Shown: positions 24,246-34,506 of the stretch, in pieces | How positions within the stretch are numbered: position 1 is the first letter of the stretch | Layout: each line of letters begins with the position of its first letter | NCBI RefSeq assembly: GCF_947648125.1 | Contig: NZ_CANSMR010000005.1 | Coordinates: 248,001-312,000 of the forward strand | DNA: 64,000 bases | Direction: 5' to 3' | Source of the DNA: an uncultured Bradyrhizobium sp. | GTDB lineage: Bacteria; Pseudomonadota; Alphaproteobacteria; Rhizobiales; Xanthobacteraceae | Notes under the pieces: generated by a model | Databases searched by the model: none | Seen by the model: only the letters and a program-made list of their open reading frames with translations | What the model was told of the DNA's origin: nothing | Position numbers and translations under genes: made by a program

Positions 24246-24767
24246 ATGCCGGTGGTGAGTAAGGATGCCGAACCGCTGACCATCGTCTTTCAGGACGACG
24301 GCCTGGTGCCGAACAATCCGATGCCGTTTCTGGTCTACAAGGCCGCGGTCGACCTCAGCAAAAATCCCGAGGCCACGATCGAGCAGCTGTTCGGCAGCAA
24401 TGGCTGGGGCGCGATGTGGCGGAACGGCGTCTACGACTTCGCGCATTACCACGCCACCGTGCACGAGGTGCTGGGCGTCGCCTGCGGCAGCGCGCGCGTG
24501 CAGTTCGGCGGCGAGCGCGGGCGTGCGCTCGAGATCGCAGCCGGCGACGTCGCGATCCTGCCGGCCGGCACCGGGCATCAATGCCTGTCGGCGAGCGGCG
24601 ACTTCAGCGTGGTCGGCGCCTATCCGCCCGGCCCGCCGATGGACCTGCAACGGCCGACGCCGGAGAACCACGCCAAGGCGCTGAAGACGATCCCTCTGGT
24701 GGCGATCCCCGCAACCGATCCGGTGATGGGCAAGAACGGGCCGCTGGTGCGGCTGTGGAAGCGGTAG
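24246..24767 (+). CDS. cupin domain protein
   Basis: A 173-aa single cupin with the first motif in HYHATVHEVLGVACGSARVQFGG and the second in GDVAILPAGTGHQCLSASGDFSVVG. Two His and a Glu of motif 1 and the His of motif 2 are suitable metal ligands. It resembles small cupins found with sugar-acid or hydroxy-acid catabolic genes and sits 62 bp after the enolase-superfamily gene, so the two probably share a transcript. Enzyme or binding role unknown. GGAGAG precedes the ATG. Confidence 0.85.
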   Translation: MPVVSKDAEPLTIVFQDDGLVPNNPMPFLVYKAAVDLSKNPEATIEQLFGSNGWGAMWRNGVYDFAHYHATVHEVLGVACGSARVQFGGERGRALEIAAGDVAILPAGTGHQCLSASGDFSVVGAYPPGPPMDLQRPTPENHAKALKTIPLVAIPATDPVMGKNGPLVRLWKR

Positions 24768-24776
24768 GCATTGCAT

Positions 24777-24989
24777 CGCGGCGCCGGGCTTGCGCACCGG
24801 TTCGGCGAGCCGATCGATGGTGGCGAAGATCGCGTCGGCCTGCTCGTCCAGCAACAAATGGTAATCATGGAAATGCCGGCCGCTGACGTGCCAGTGAAAA
24901 TTCTTGGTCTTCAGGTAGAGCGCGAAGGCGTCGGCCAGAAGCGTGTTGAACGAGCCCGAGACCTTGTCAGCCCTGGCTTTGCTCAGGTT
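24777..24989 (-). pseudogene. truncated dps-like fragment
   Basis: Reading leftward, this segment encodes NLSKARADKVSGSFNTLLA, then DAFALYLKTKNFHWHVSGRH and FHDYHLLLDEQADAIFATID before losing similarity at RLAEPVRKPGAAM. The NFHWHVSG and HDYHLLLDEQAD blocks are the ferroxidase-site region of Dps proteins (His and Asp/Glu ligands), here in the correct order. An intact Dps is about 160-180 aa; only about 70 residues remain, the N-terminus lacks a credible start and the frame then runs out into the antisense of the cupin gene. It is a decayed remnant, and its presence shows that the carA-carB interval has gained and lost genes. Confidence 0.8.
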
Positions 24990-25112
24990 GGACCTTCCTG
25001 TTAGGAACCCCCGTATTTCGGCGCATTGAACATTGGCCGCCGGACCGCTAACGCATCTTCAGCCCACCTGTTCCTGGAAGTCGGGAACCCGTTCTGCCGG
25101 ATACCAAACGCG

Positions 25113-25802
25113 ATGGATGAATGGATCGACTATTACGATTCCACGCATACGATTTATGCGAGCCGACTGCACCGCGACCTGCATTTCCAGGTCATCGCCA
25201 ACGACATCATCGGCTACATCACTTCGCCCGGCGCGGTGGTGCTGGACTATGCCTGCGGTGAGGCGCTGTCGGCGGCGAAGGTCGCCAATGCCTGCGCCCA
25301 GCTCTATCTGGCGGAGCCTGCGCCCGGCGTCCGCGGCCGCCTGGTCGCGCGCTTTGCGCTCGACACCAGGATCCGCGTCCGCTCGCTCGATGAACTGAAG
25401 AACATGGAGGCGGATTCGATCGACCTCGTGGTGATGAACTCGGTGGCGCAATACATGACGCCGCAGGAGCTCGCCTCCGCGTTCGACGTGATCCACCGCC
25501 TGCTGAAACCCTCGGGCCGTTTCGTGCTCGGCGATATCCTGCGGCCCGAAGTCGGTATGGCGCGGGACGTCATCGCGCTGCTGCGCTTTGCCGCGACCCA
25601 CGGCTTCCTGCGCGATGCGTTGATCGGGCTCGCCTCGACCGCGCTGTCCGATTACCGGCAGCTGCGCACCAGGATCGGGCTGCAGCGCTACCGCGAGGAC
25701 GAGATGATCGCGAAGCTCGCCGCCGCCGGCTTCACCGCCACGCGCGCACCGCGCAACATCGGGCACAATCCGTGGCGGATGACGTTCGTGGCGCACCACT
25801 GA
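25113..25802 (+). CDS. class I SAM-dependent methyltransferase
   Basis: A 229-aa methyltransferase with motif I VVLDYACGEALSAAKVA, an acidic post-I region (LYLAEPAPG), IDLVVMNSVAQYMTP as motif II and LLKPSGRFVLGDILRPEVG as motif III. The C-terminal half has a predicted amphipathic insert (DVIALLRFAATHGFLRDALIGL) that may hold a lipid or polyprenyl substrate. It resembles small-molecule or lipid methyltransferases of the UbiE/Coq5 type, without clear assignment. ATG 25113 (MDEWIDYYDSTHTIY) is the natural start. The tRNA-Cys-like gene follows at 78 bp. Confidence 0.82.
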   Translation: MDEWIDYYDSTHTIYASRLHRDLHFQVIANDIIGYITSPGAVVLDYACGEALSAAKVANACAQLYLAEPAPGVRGRLVARFALDTRIRVRSLDELKNMEADSIDLVVMNSVAQYMTPQELASAFDVIHRLLKPSGRFVLGDILRPEVGMARDVIALLRFAATHGFLRDALIGLASTALSDYRQLRTRIGLQRYREDEMIAKLAAAGFTATRAPRNIGHNPWRMTFVAHH

Positions 25803-25879
25803 TCAGAGGTTGCGCAAAATATTAGGGTTAACCAAAAGTAAACGTAGCGGCCGCTGAAATAATCAGCAATGATCCACTC

Positions 25880-25955
25880 GGCCCGGTGGCGGAAGCGTCG
25901 ACGCGGCAGTGGTGCAACACTGTTTATCCTGGTTCAACTCCAGGCCGGGCCTCCA
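25880..25955 (+). tRNA. tRNA-Cys-like gene (GCA anticodon, non-standard arms)
   Basis: A 76-nt cloverleaf can be drawn. The acceptor stem is GGCCCGG (25880-25886) with CCGGGCC (25945-25951), seven perfect pairs, then discriminator T and an encoded CCA. The T-arm CCTGG-TTCAACT-CCAGG is canonical. The D-stem is GCG/CGC (25889-25891, 25902-25904) with loop GAAGCGTCGA, lacking the usual GG. The anticodon arm is CAGTG-GTGCAA-CACTG: a 6-nt loop with GCA, or 8 nt if the closing pair opens. U73 and GCA are Cys identity elements. All stems pair, so it may be functional; odd loops could also mean early decay. No variable arm. Confidence 0.6.
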
Positions 25956-26007
25956 GCCTTCGCTGCTCACGCAGCTTCGGCTCGGCAAGCCTTTTATAGC
26001 GAAGGCT
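25956..26007. repeat. inverted repeat starting at the tRNA 3' end
   Basis: AGCCTTCGCT (25955-25964, sharing the final A of the tRNA CCA) and AGCGAAGGCT (25998-26007) form a perfect 10-bp inverted repeat with a 33-bp interior, followed by GCCGCGGCGTAGCCCGCAGG. It looks like a rhizobial palindromic element and may terminate the tRNA transcript; the junction is exactly at the CCA end. The remaining bases to carB (26008-26282) have no clear gene. Confidence 0.6.
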
Positions 26008-26282
26008 GCCGCGGCGTAGCCCGCAGGGCGAAGCCGGGCTCCCGGTATGACCCACCCCCGCCTGCCGAGCCCCCCAGCCGGGCATAGGTCGAACGAGGAA
26101 TTTCCCCCAGAATCGCAGTTGATTGGGCGCTTTTTGGGGTTTCGCGGGTGCGGAAACTGGTCTAAAGACCACCCGCGCGCGAGGGATCGCGCTTCCGGCG
26201 CTACAAGACGTAGCGCATGGCTCGAGGGACGCGCGGGACGCGCGCCCTTTTTTTGTGCCCAAATTCCAGTCCGCGAGAGCTG

Positions 26283-29745
<3,463 letters not shown>

Positions 29746-29747
<2 letters not shown>

Positions 29748-29778
29748 CCGCTTCCCGGGCTGAAGGCCCGAAGCGGTC
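29746..29778 (+). terminator. stem-loop overlapping the carB stop
   Basis: GACCGCTTC (29746-29754) pairs fully with GAAGCGGTC (29770-29778), and GGGC/GCCC extends the stem after a 2-nt bulge. It starts on the last two bases of the carB TGA. No T-run follows, so it may protect the mRNA 3' end or work with Rho rather than alone. Confidence 0.55.
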
Positions 29779-29941
29779 AATTAGCCGAATGGCTGGAACT
29801 CACCGCGCGATTGGATGTTGTCACGGCCCTTCGCGGGGCCGAAAATCACTGGGCTTCCGGGCGCATTCGCGTCCTGATTCCTGCGTTAGCTGAACTGGAT
29901 ATTCGTGCACGGCCGCCGGGCGCGCACGATGAAGGACGAAG

Positions 29942-30418
29942 ATGATGGATAAGGTTCCGATGACCGCGGGCGGTTACGCCGCGCTGACGGACGAGCTCAA
30001 GAAGCGACAGTCGGAGGATCGTCCGCGCATCATCGAACATATTGCGGAAGCGCGCTCGCACGGTGACCTCTCGGAGAACGCCGAGTATCACGCCGCCAAG
30101 GAAGAGCAGTCGCACAACGAGGGCCGCATCGCCGAGCTCGAGGACAAGCTCGCGCGCGCCGACATCATCGACATTTCGAAACTGTCCGGCGACACCATCA
30201 AATTCGGCGCGACCGTGACGCTCATCGACGAGGACACCGAGAAGAAGGCGGTGTGGCAGATCGTCGGCGAGGTCGAGGCCGACGCCAAGAAGGGCCGCAT
30301 CTCCATCACCTCGCCGCTTGCACGCGCGCTGATCGGCAAGAAGAAGGGCACCACTGTCGAAGTGATGGCGCCGGGCGGCGCCAAGGCCTACGAGATCACC
30401 AAGGTCGAGTGGCGGTAG
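29942..30418 (+). CDS. greA: transcription elongation factor GreA
   Basis: A 158-aa GreA. An N-terminal coiled coil (about residues 10-75) contains the tip acidic pair in [16 protein letters not shown], which reaches through the RNA polymerase secondary channel to stimulate transcript cleavage; a C-terminal FKBP-like domain follows ([14 protein letters not shown]...[26 protein letters not shown]). It restarts backtracked polymerase. A GAAGGA ribosome site favours either of two adjacent ATGs (29942, 29945). An intrinsic terminator lies 28 bp downstream. Confidence 0.95.
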   Translation: MMDKVPMTAGGYAALTDELKKRQSEDRPRIIEHIAEARSHGDLSENAEYHAAKEEQSHNEGRIAELEDKLARADIIDISKLSGDTIKFGATVTLIDEDTEKKAVWQIVGEVEADAKKGRISITSPLARALIGKKKGTTVEVMAPGGAKAYEITKVEWR

Positions 30419-30445
30419 TTACCTTGATGTGACTGGTGCAAAAAG

Positions 30446-30471
30446 GCCGCGTGTTGCACGCAGCTTTTTTT
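30446..30471 (+). terminator. greA intrinsic terminator
   Basis: GCCGCGTG-TTG-CACGCAGC forms an 8-bp stem with one mismatch, followed at once by seven Ts (30465-30471). It lies 28 bp after the greA stop and faces the same way. Confidence 0.9.
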
Positions 30472-30764
30472 GTGCCCGCGTTTTCCCCCGGTCTGACAGC
30501 AATGTGAGTGGAGAGCCGCTGCACGCCGTACTAGTGAGGCCGTGACATGTTTATGAATTATAATCATGTCGGGGACCGGCGGCGGAGCCGATGATTGCGT
30601 CGCAACACGCATCGCGGCGCGTCACCGTGTCACTGGTGCGTTCTCGCGCAACGTCCATCGCGCGAGGAATGATTCCGGGCGCAAGGTGTTGACATCACAC
30701 TCGGGTGGCGAACACCGTGTGCCTCTGCATCGTGCAATGTTCCAGCGTGTCAATCAGGGGGTTA
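30472..30764. other. intergenic region between greA terminator and doxX
   Basis: About 290 bp with no convincing frame on either strand. It contains TTGACA at 30691-30696, a possible -35 for the DoxX gene, and GCGGCGGAGCCGATGATTGC-type mixed sequence. I see no RNA gene signature. Confidence 0.4.
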
Positions 30765-30770
30765 ATGACA

Positions 30771-31175
30771 ATGGACCAGATGTTTTCCAAATGGCAGCCG
30801 ACGGTGCTGAGCCTGTTCCGGTTCATCACCGGACTGCTGCTGTTTCAGTACGGCGTCGCGAAGATCTTCAAGTTTCCCGTGCTCGCCTACTTCGCCAATA
30901 TCCCGCCGTTGATCCAGGCTGCGGGCTGGCTTGAATTGGTGCTCGGCGCGCTCCTGATGATCGGCCTGTTCTCGCGGCTGGCCGCGTTCATCCTGTCGGG
31001 CGAGATGGCGTTCGCCTATTTCCTCGGCCACATGTTGAAGAACCCGGCCGAGCCGGTGTTGCTGCCGCTGCTCAACAACGGCACCGCAGCGATCCTGTTC
31101 TGCTTCTCCTGTCTCTACCTCGCGACCTCGGGCCCCGGCCCGATCAGCGTCGACGCCGCGATGGGCAAGAAGTAG
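30771..31175 (+). CDS. DoxX family membrane protein
   Basis: A 134-aa protein with four predicted membrane helices in the DoxX layout: LFRFITGLLLFQYGVAKIF, PPLIQAAGWLELVLGALLMIGLFSRLAAFIL, EMAFAYFLGHML and a final helix ILFCFSCLYLA. DoxX proteins are linked to quinone or sulfur redox chemistry and oxidative-stress complexes in other bacteria, but the activity of this one is unknown. The ATG at 30771 lies nine bases after AGGGGG; an ATG two codons earlier is closer than usual. Confidence 0.85.
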   Translation: MDQMFSKWQPTVLSLFRFITGLLLFQYGVAKIFKFPVLAYFANIPPLIQAAGWLELVLGALLMIGLFSRLAAFILSGEMAFAYFLGHMLKNPAEPVLLPLLNNGTAAILFCFSCLYLATSGPGPISVDAAMGKK

Positions 31176-31182
31176 CGAACAT

Positions 31183-31302
31183 CGTCATTGCGAGCCAACG
31201 GGTCGCGCGAACGCGCGCCCGGTGACAGGCTCCGCGAAGCAATCCACCTCACCGCAAGCGGGAAGCATGGATTGCTTCGTCGCTTCGCTCCTCGCAATGA
31301 CG
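31183..31302. repeat. dispersed repeat family C, copy 1
   Basis: Begins CGTCATTGCGAGC and ends GCTCCTCGCAATGACG, a near-perfect inverted pair. The interior has CGCGCGAACGCGCG and paired GCGAAGCAATCCA/TGGATTGCTTCG arms. It lies between convergent doxX and lrp genes, where it can fold into a long stem and could terminate both. A weaker relative is at 60182-60278. Confidence 0.82.
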
Positions 31303-31315
31303 AAAGAATGCGGAC

Positions 31316-31852
31316 TCAGCCCGCCGCCTTCACGCCCAGCGGCACCGCGGCTTCGTATTTCGAATTGTGCAGCACCAGCGATGTCCTCACGTTGCGCACA
31401 TGCGGCGCGGCCGTCAGGTGGGTGACGAAATCCTGGAAGGTCGCCATGTCGGGGGCGACGCATTTGAGGATGAAATCGACTTCGCCCGACAGCATCCAGC
31501 ATTCCCGCACCAACGGCTCCGCGCGCACGAAATTCTCGAAGGCGCGGAGATCGGCATCGGCCTGGCTCGACAGATGCACCGAGGCGAACACCGTGACGTC
31601 GTAGCCGAGGCGGCGCGGATCGAGCAGGCCGCGGTAGCCCTGAATGTAGCCCTCCTCCTCCAGCGCCCGGACCCTGCGCAGGCAGGGCGGTGGCGAGATC
31701 CCGACGCGTTTGGCGAGTTCCACATTGGTGATTCGGCCATCGGCCTGGATCTCGGCGAGGATTTTGAGGTCGATCTCGTCAAGGTTCTTCGACACGCGAC
31801 TTGGGTTCCCTACGGGTTTGGAAGGCTCGGCGGGTCTGCCGGCAACTCTCAT
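31316..31852 (-). CDS. Lrp/AsnC family regulator
   Basis: A 178-aa regulator with an N-terminal helix-turn-helix (LDEIDLKILAEIQADGRITNVELAKRVGISPPPCLRRVRALEEEGYI) and a C-terminal RAM domain (TVFASVHLSSQADADL...LVRECWMLSGEVDFILKCVAPDM). Such proteins oligomerise and respond to amino acids. A shorter GTG start at 31795 (VSKNLDEID) is a good alternative since it is the family norm; I used ATG 31852. It is divergent from trxB with 226 bp between, so it may regulate trxB or itself. Confidence 0.88.
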   Translation of the reverse strand: MRVAGRPAEPSKPVGNPSRVSKNLDEIDLKILAEIQADGRITNVELAKRVGISPPPCLRRVRALEEEGYIQGYRGLLDPRRLGYDVTVFASVHLSSQADADLRAFENFVRAEPLVRECWMLSGEVDFILKCVAPDMATFQDFVTHLTAAPHVRNVRTSLVLHNSKYEAAVPLGVKAAG

Positions 31853-32078
31853 AGCGCAGCCAGCCGGCATTGCGCAATTTTATTGCGCGTGCAGCGCACG
31901 ATTTCGCGAATGTGACTTCAGTTCCGGGGAAAAATCGCTGCCATGGATTGCAAATCTTGCATAGCTTCCCAGATATCCTAGACTTGGATTTGACACTTTT
32001 GGCGCCGCCGTGACGCGTTTCCGGGGCGCTTCCCGCACAAGTCCTTGATCAAAATCCCCAAAACAGAGGGATCTCACA

Positions 32079-33044
32079 ATGCCCGCGCCTACCCATGCCA
32101 AGGTCGTCATCATCGGGTCCGGCCCCGCCGGTTACACCGCAGCGATCTACGCGGCGCGCGCGATGCTCGAACCGATACTGATCCAGGGCATTCAGCCGGG
32201 CGGGCAGCTCACCATCACCACCGACGTCGAGAACTACCCCGGCTTCGCCGATGTGATCCAGGGCCCCTGGCTGATGGAGCAGATGGAGAAGCAGGCGGCC
32301 CATGTCGGCACCAAGATCGTCACTGATCTCGTCAACAAGCTGGAACTCAGCCAACGCCCGTTTCGTCTGACCTGCGATTCCGGCGACGTCTATCTCGCCG
32401 AGACGGTGATCCTCGCCACCGGCGCCCAGGCGCGCTGGCTCGGGCTGCCCTCGGAAGAGAAGTTCCAGGGCGGCGGCGTATCGGCCTGCGCGACCTGCGA
32501 CGGCTTCTTCTACCGCGGCAAGGACGTCGTGGTGGTCGGCGGGGGCAACACCGCGGTCGAGGAAGCGCTGTACCTGACCAATCATGCCTCGCAGGTCACC
32601 ATCGTGCATCGCCGCAATCATTTCCGCGCCGAGCGCATCCTGCAGGAGCGGCTGTTCAAGCATCCCAAGATCAAGGTGGTGTGGGACTCCGCGATCGACG
32701 AGATCTGCGGATCGGAGAACCCGAACAAGGTCACCCATGTGCGACTGAAGAACGTCAAGACCGGCGCGCTGACCAACCTCAAGACCGACGGCGTCTTCAT
32801 CGCGATCGGCCATGCGCCGGCGACGGAGCTCGTCAAAGGCCAGATCAAGCTGAAACCGTCGGGCTATGTCGAGGTGGCGCCGAATTCGACGGCGACCTCG
32901 ATGCCCGGCCTGTTCGCCGCCGGCGACGTAGCGGATGAAACCTTTCGGCAGGCGGTCACCGCCGCCGGTCTCGGCTGCATGGCAGCGCTCGAGGCCGAAC
33001 GCTTCATTGCTCTTCGCGCGAGCGATCGCGCAGCGGCGGAATAA
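32079..33044 (+). CDS. trxB: thioredoxin-disulfide reductase
   Basis: A 321-aa NADPH-dependent flavoenzyme. FAD motif KVVIIGSGPAGYTAAIYAARA at the N-terminus, redox-active Cys137-Ala-Thr-Cys140 in SACATCDGFFY, NADPH motif VVVVGGGNTAVEEALYL and C-terminal FAD contact GLFAAGDVADETFRQAVTAAG. It reduces thioredoxin and so supports ribonucleotide reduction and oxidative defence. An Lrp regulator is divergent upstream. The LysR gene begins two bases after its stop, so the two are co-transcribed. Confidence 0.96.
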   Translation: MPAPTHAKVVIIGSGPAGYTAAIYAARAMLEPILIQGIQPGGQLTITTDVENYPGFADVIQGPWLMEQMEKQAAHVGTKIVTDLVNKLELSQRPFRLTCDSGDVYLAETVILATGAQARWLGLPSEEKFQGGGVSACATCDGFFYRGKDVVVVGGGNTAVEEALYLTNHASQVTIVHRRNHFRAERILQERLFKHPKIKVVWDSAIDEICGSENPNKVTHVRLKNVKTGALTNLKTDGVFIAIGHAPATELVKGQIKLKPSGYVEVAPNSTATSMPGLFAAGDVADETFRQAVTAAGLGCMAALEAERFIALRASDRAAAE

Positions 33045-33046
33045 TC

Positions 33047-33967
33047 ATGGCACGATCTCGCGACGGATTTACGGACATGGATTGGGACAAGCTGAAGGTC
33101 TTTCACGCGGCGGCGGAGGCTGGCAGCTTCACGCATGCCGGCGAGCAGCTCGGCCTGTCGCAATCGGCGGTCTCCCGCCAGGTCAGCGCACTGGAGCAGG
33201 AGCTCTCGGTGTCGCTGTTTCACCGCCATGCCCGCGGCCTGATCCTCACCGAACAGGGCGACCTGCTGTTCCGCACCGCGCATGACGTCTTCATGCAGCT
33301 GCAAGCGGCGCGCGCAAAGCTCACCGACAGCCGCGAGCGGCCGAGCGGCGACCTCAAGATCACGACGCCGCCGGCGCTCGGCATCAACTGGCTAATCCCG
33401 CGGCTCGACGAGTTCGTCGCGCTCTATCCGGACATCCGGATCTCGCTGATCGTCACCGACGAGGATCTCGACCTGTCGATGCGCGAGGCTGACGTCGCGA
33501 TCCGCACCCGCAAGCCGACGCAGCCGGACCTGATCCAGCGCAAGCTGTTCTCGATCGGCTTCCATGCCTATTGCTCGCCGGAATACATCAAGCGCTTCGG
33601 CACGCCGCGGACGCTGGATGATCTCGACTCGCACCGCATCATCATGCTCGGCGACTCGCAAGTGCCGCCGCATCTGCAGAACCGCAGCTGGCTGATCGAT
33701 GCCGGCCGCAACGGCTCCGGTCCGCGCGAACCCTACTTCAAGGTCAACAACATCCTTGGGTTGGTGCGGGCCTGCCAGCAGGGCCTCGGCATCGCTGCGC
33801 TGCCGGACTATCTGGTCGAACAGAACAACCTCGTGCAGCTGTTCGGCGAGTCCGACTCGATCGCGCTCGACACCTACTTCGTCTATCCGGAAGAGCTGAA
33901 GACCGTGGCCCGGGTGCAGGTGTTCCGCGACTTCGTGGTGAGCAAGGCGCAGCGCTGGCCGTCCTGA
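33047..33967 (+). CDS. LysR family transcriptional regulator
   Basis: A 306-aa LysR-type regulator with helix-turn-helix DKLKVFHAAAEAGSFTHAGEQLGLSQSAVSRQVSALEQEL and a periplasmic-binding-like effector domain (about 95-300). The start of this gene, two bases after trxB, implies co-expression with thioredoxin reductase, an unusual arrangement since LysR genes usually diverge from targets. A second start at codon 11 (MDWDKL) is possible. Effector unknown; a redox link is inferred from context. Confidence 0.88.
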   Translation: MARSRDGFTDMDWDKLKVFHAAAEAGSFTHAGEQLGLSQSAVSRQVSALEQELSVSLFHRHARGLILTEQGDLLFRTAHDVFMQLQAARAKLTDSRERPSGDLKITTPPALGINWLIPRLDEFVALYPDIRISLIVTDEDLDLSMREADVAIRTRKPTQPDLIQRKLFSIGFHAYCSPEYIKRFGTPRTLDDLDSHRIIMLGDSQVPPHLQNRSWLIDAGRNGSGPREPYFKVNNILGLVRACQQGLGIAALPDYLVEQNNLVQLFGESDSIALDTYFVYPEELKTVARVQVFRDFVVSKAQRWPS

Positions 33968-33978
33968 TTAAGTCGCCC

Positions 33979-34119
33979 TTATAGGGCTCGTTTATAGGCT
34001 TTCCGCGCTGCCCCAAGAGGCCCCTGAATCTCCGCATGACTGACATGCGACCTGGATAGTTGCTGCAGGGCGTCGATGGGGATCATAGTGTTCACACGCT
34101 GAGCGGTCGCGTCGCGCAT
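33979..34119 (-). CDS. possible 46-aa protein with strong ribosome site
   Basis: A short leftward frame, MRDATAQRVNTMIPIDALQQ, whose ATG is preceded by GGAGGAGGGGGACAT, the strongest Shine-Dalgarno-like run in the region. The product is basic, has no cysteine and resembles no family that I know. It ends 12 bases from the convergent LysR gene. Coding is unproven; it could also be the spurious frame of an untranslated RNA. Confidence 0.4.
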   Translation of the reverse strand: MRDATAQRVNTMIPIDALQQLSRSHVSHAEIQGPLGAARKAYKRAL

Positions 34120-34201
34120 ATGTCCCCCTCCTCCAGTGGCGCGGAAGTTCAGTAATCCCTCTTGGAAGGTGATTGTGTCGGCCTCACGTGGCCAATACCT
34201 T

Positions 34202-34232
34202 AAGCCGGGCTCACTCGAGCCCGGCTTTTTTT
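34202..34232 (+). terminator. intrinsic terminator between lysR and the candidate small RNA
   Basis: AAGCCGGGCTC-ACTC-GAGCCCGGCTT is an 11-bp perfect stem with a tetraloop, followed by a run of seven Ts (34226-34232). It lies 235 bp after lysR and so ends either a long lysR 3' UTR or a small RNA made from that UTR. Confidence 0.92.
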
Positions 34233-34333
34233 CATCCGCATGTCTTTTCACCTTGATGTCACGCGCAAACGCGCCGCACGTCACGGTCAGCATGTGCATT
34301 GACAACAACCTCGCAGCGCAGCATCATTCTCCA

Positions 34334-34464
34334 ATGATCACGACTTCGTGCGCCGTTCTGTCGTCGAAAAAAACTCCCCTCCCGGGGACACGAGATCGCG
34401 CGCGATAAGATCACCTTCGCATTCAAACCGATCCCGAAACCCCGCCGCCTGGACGGGGTTTTTT
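34334..34464 (+). ncRNA. candidate small RNA or dapA-like attenuator leader
   Basis: A promoter-like TTGACA (34299-34304), 17-bp spacer and CATCAT (34322-34327) would start RNA near 34334. The region folds into hairpins such as TCCCC-TCCC-GGGGA and ATCGC-GC-GCGAT and ends with an intrinsic terminator at 34437-34464. A C-rich CTCCCCTCCC stretch could pair with ribosome-binding sites. The terminator lies only 42 bp before the aldolase start, so the alternative is an attenuated leader for that gene. I see no match to a known riboswitch class. Confidence 0.45.
34437..34464 (+). terminator. intrinsic terminator upstream of the dapA-like gene
   Basis: AAACCCCG-CCGCCTGGA-CGGGGTTT with an 8-bp stem and six Ts (34459-34464). 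It precedes the AAGGAG ribosome site of the aldolase gene at 34507. Confidence 0.9.
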
Positions 34465-34506
34465 GTTGGTCCCGTCTCCGGCTTTGACTTCCCAAGGAGA
34501 TGGAAC

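Noticed and set aside
33968-34232. 6S RNA or SRP RNA upstream of the first terminator
   Set aside because: No conserved 6S or SRP RNA sequence blocks were recognised; only a terminator is certain.
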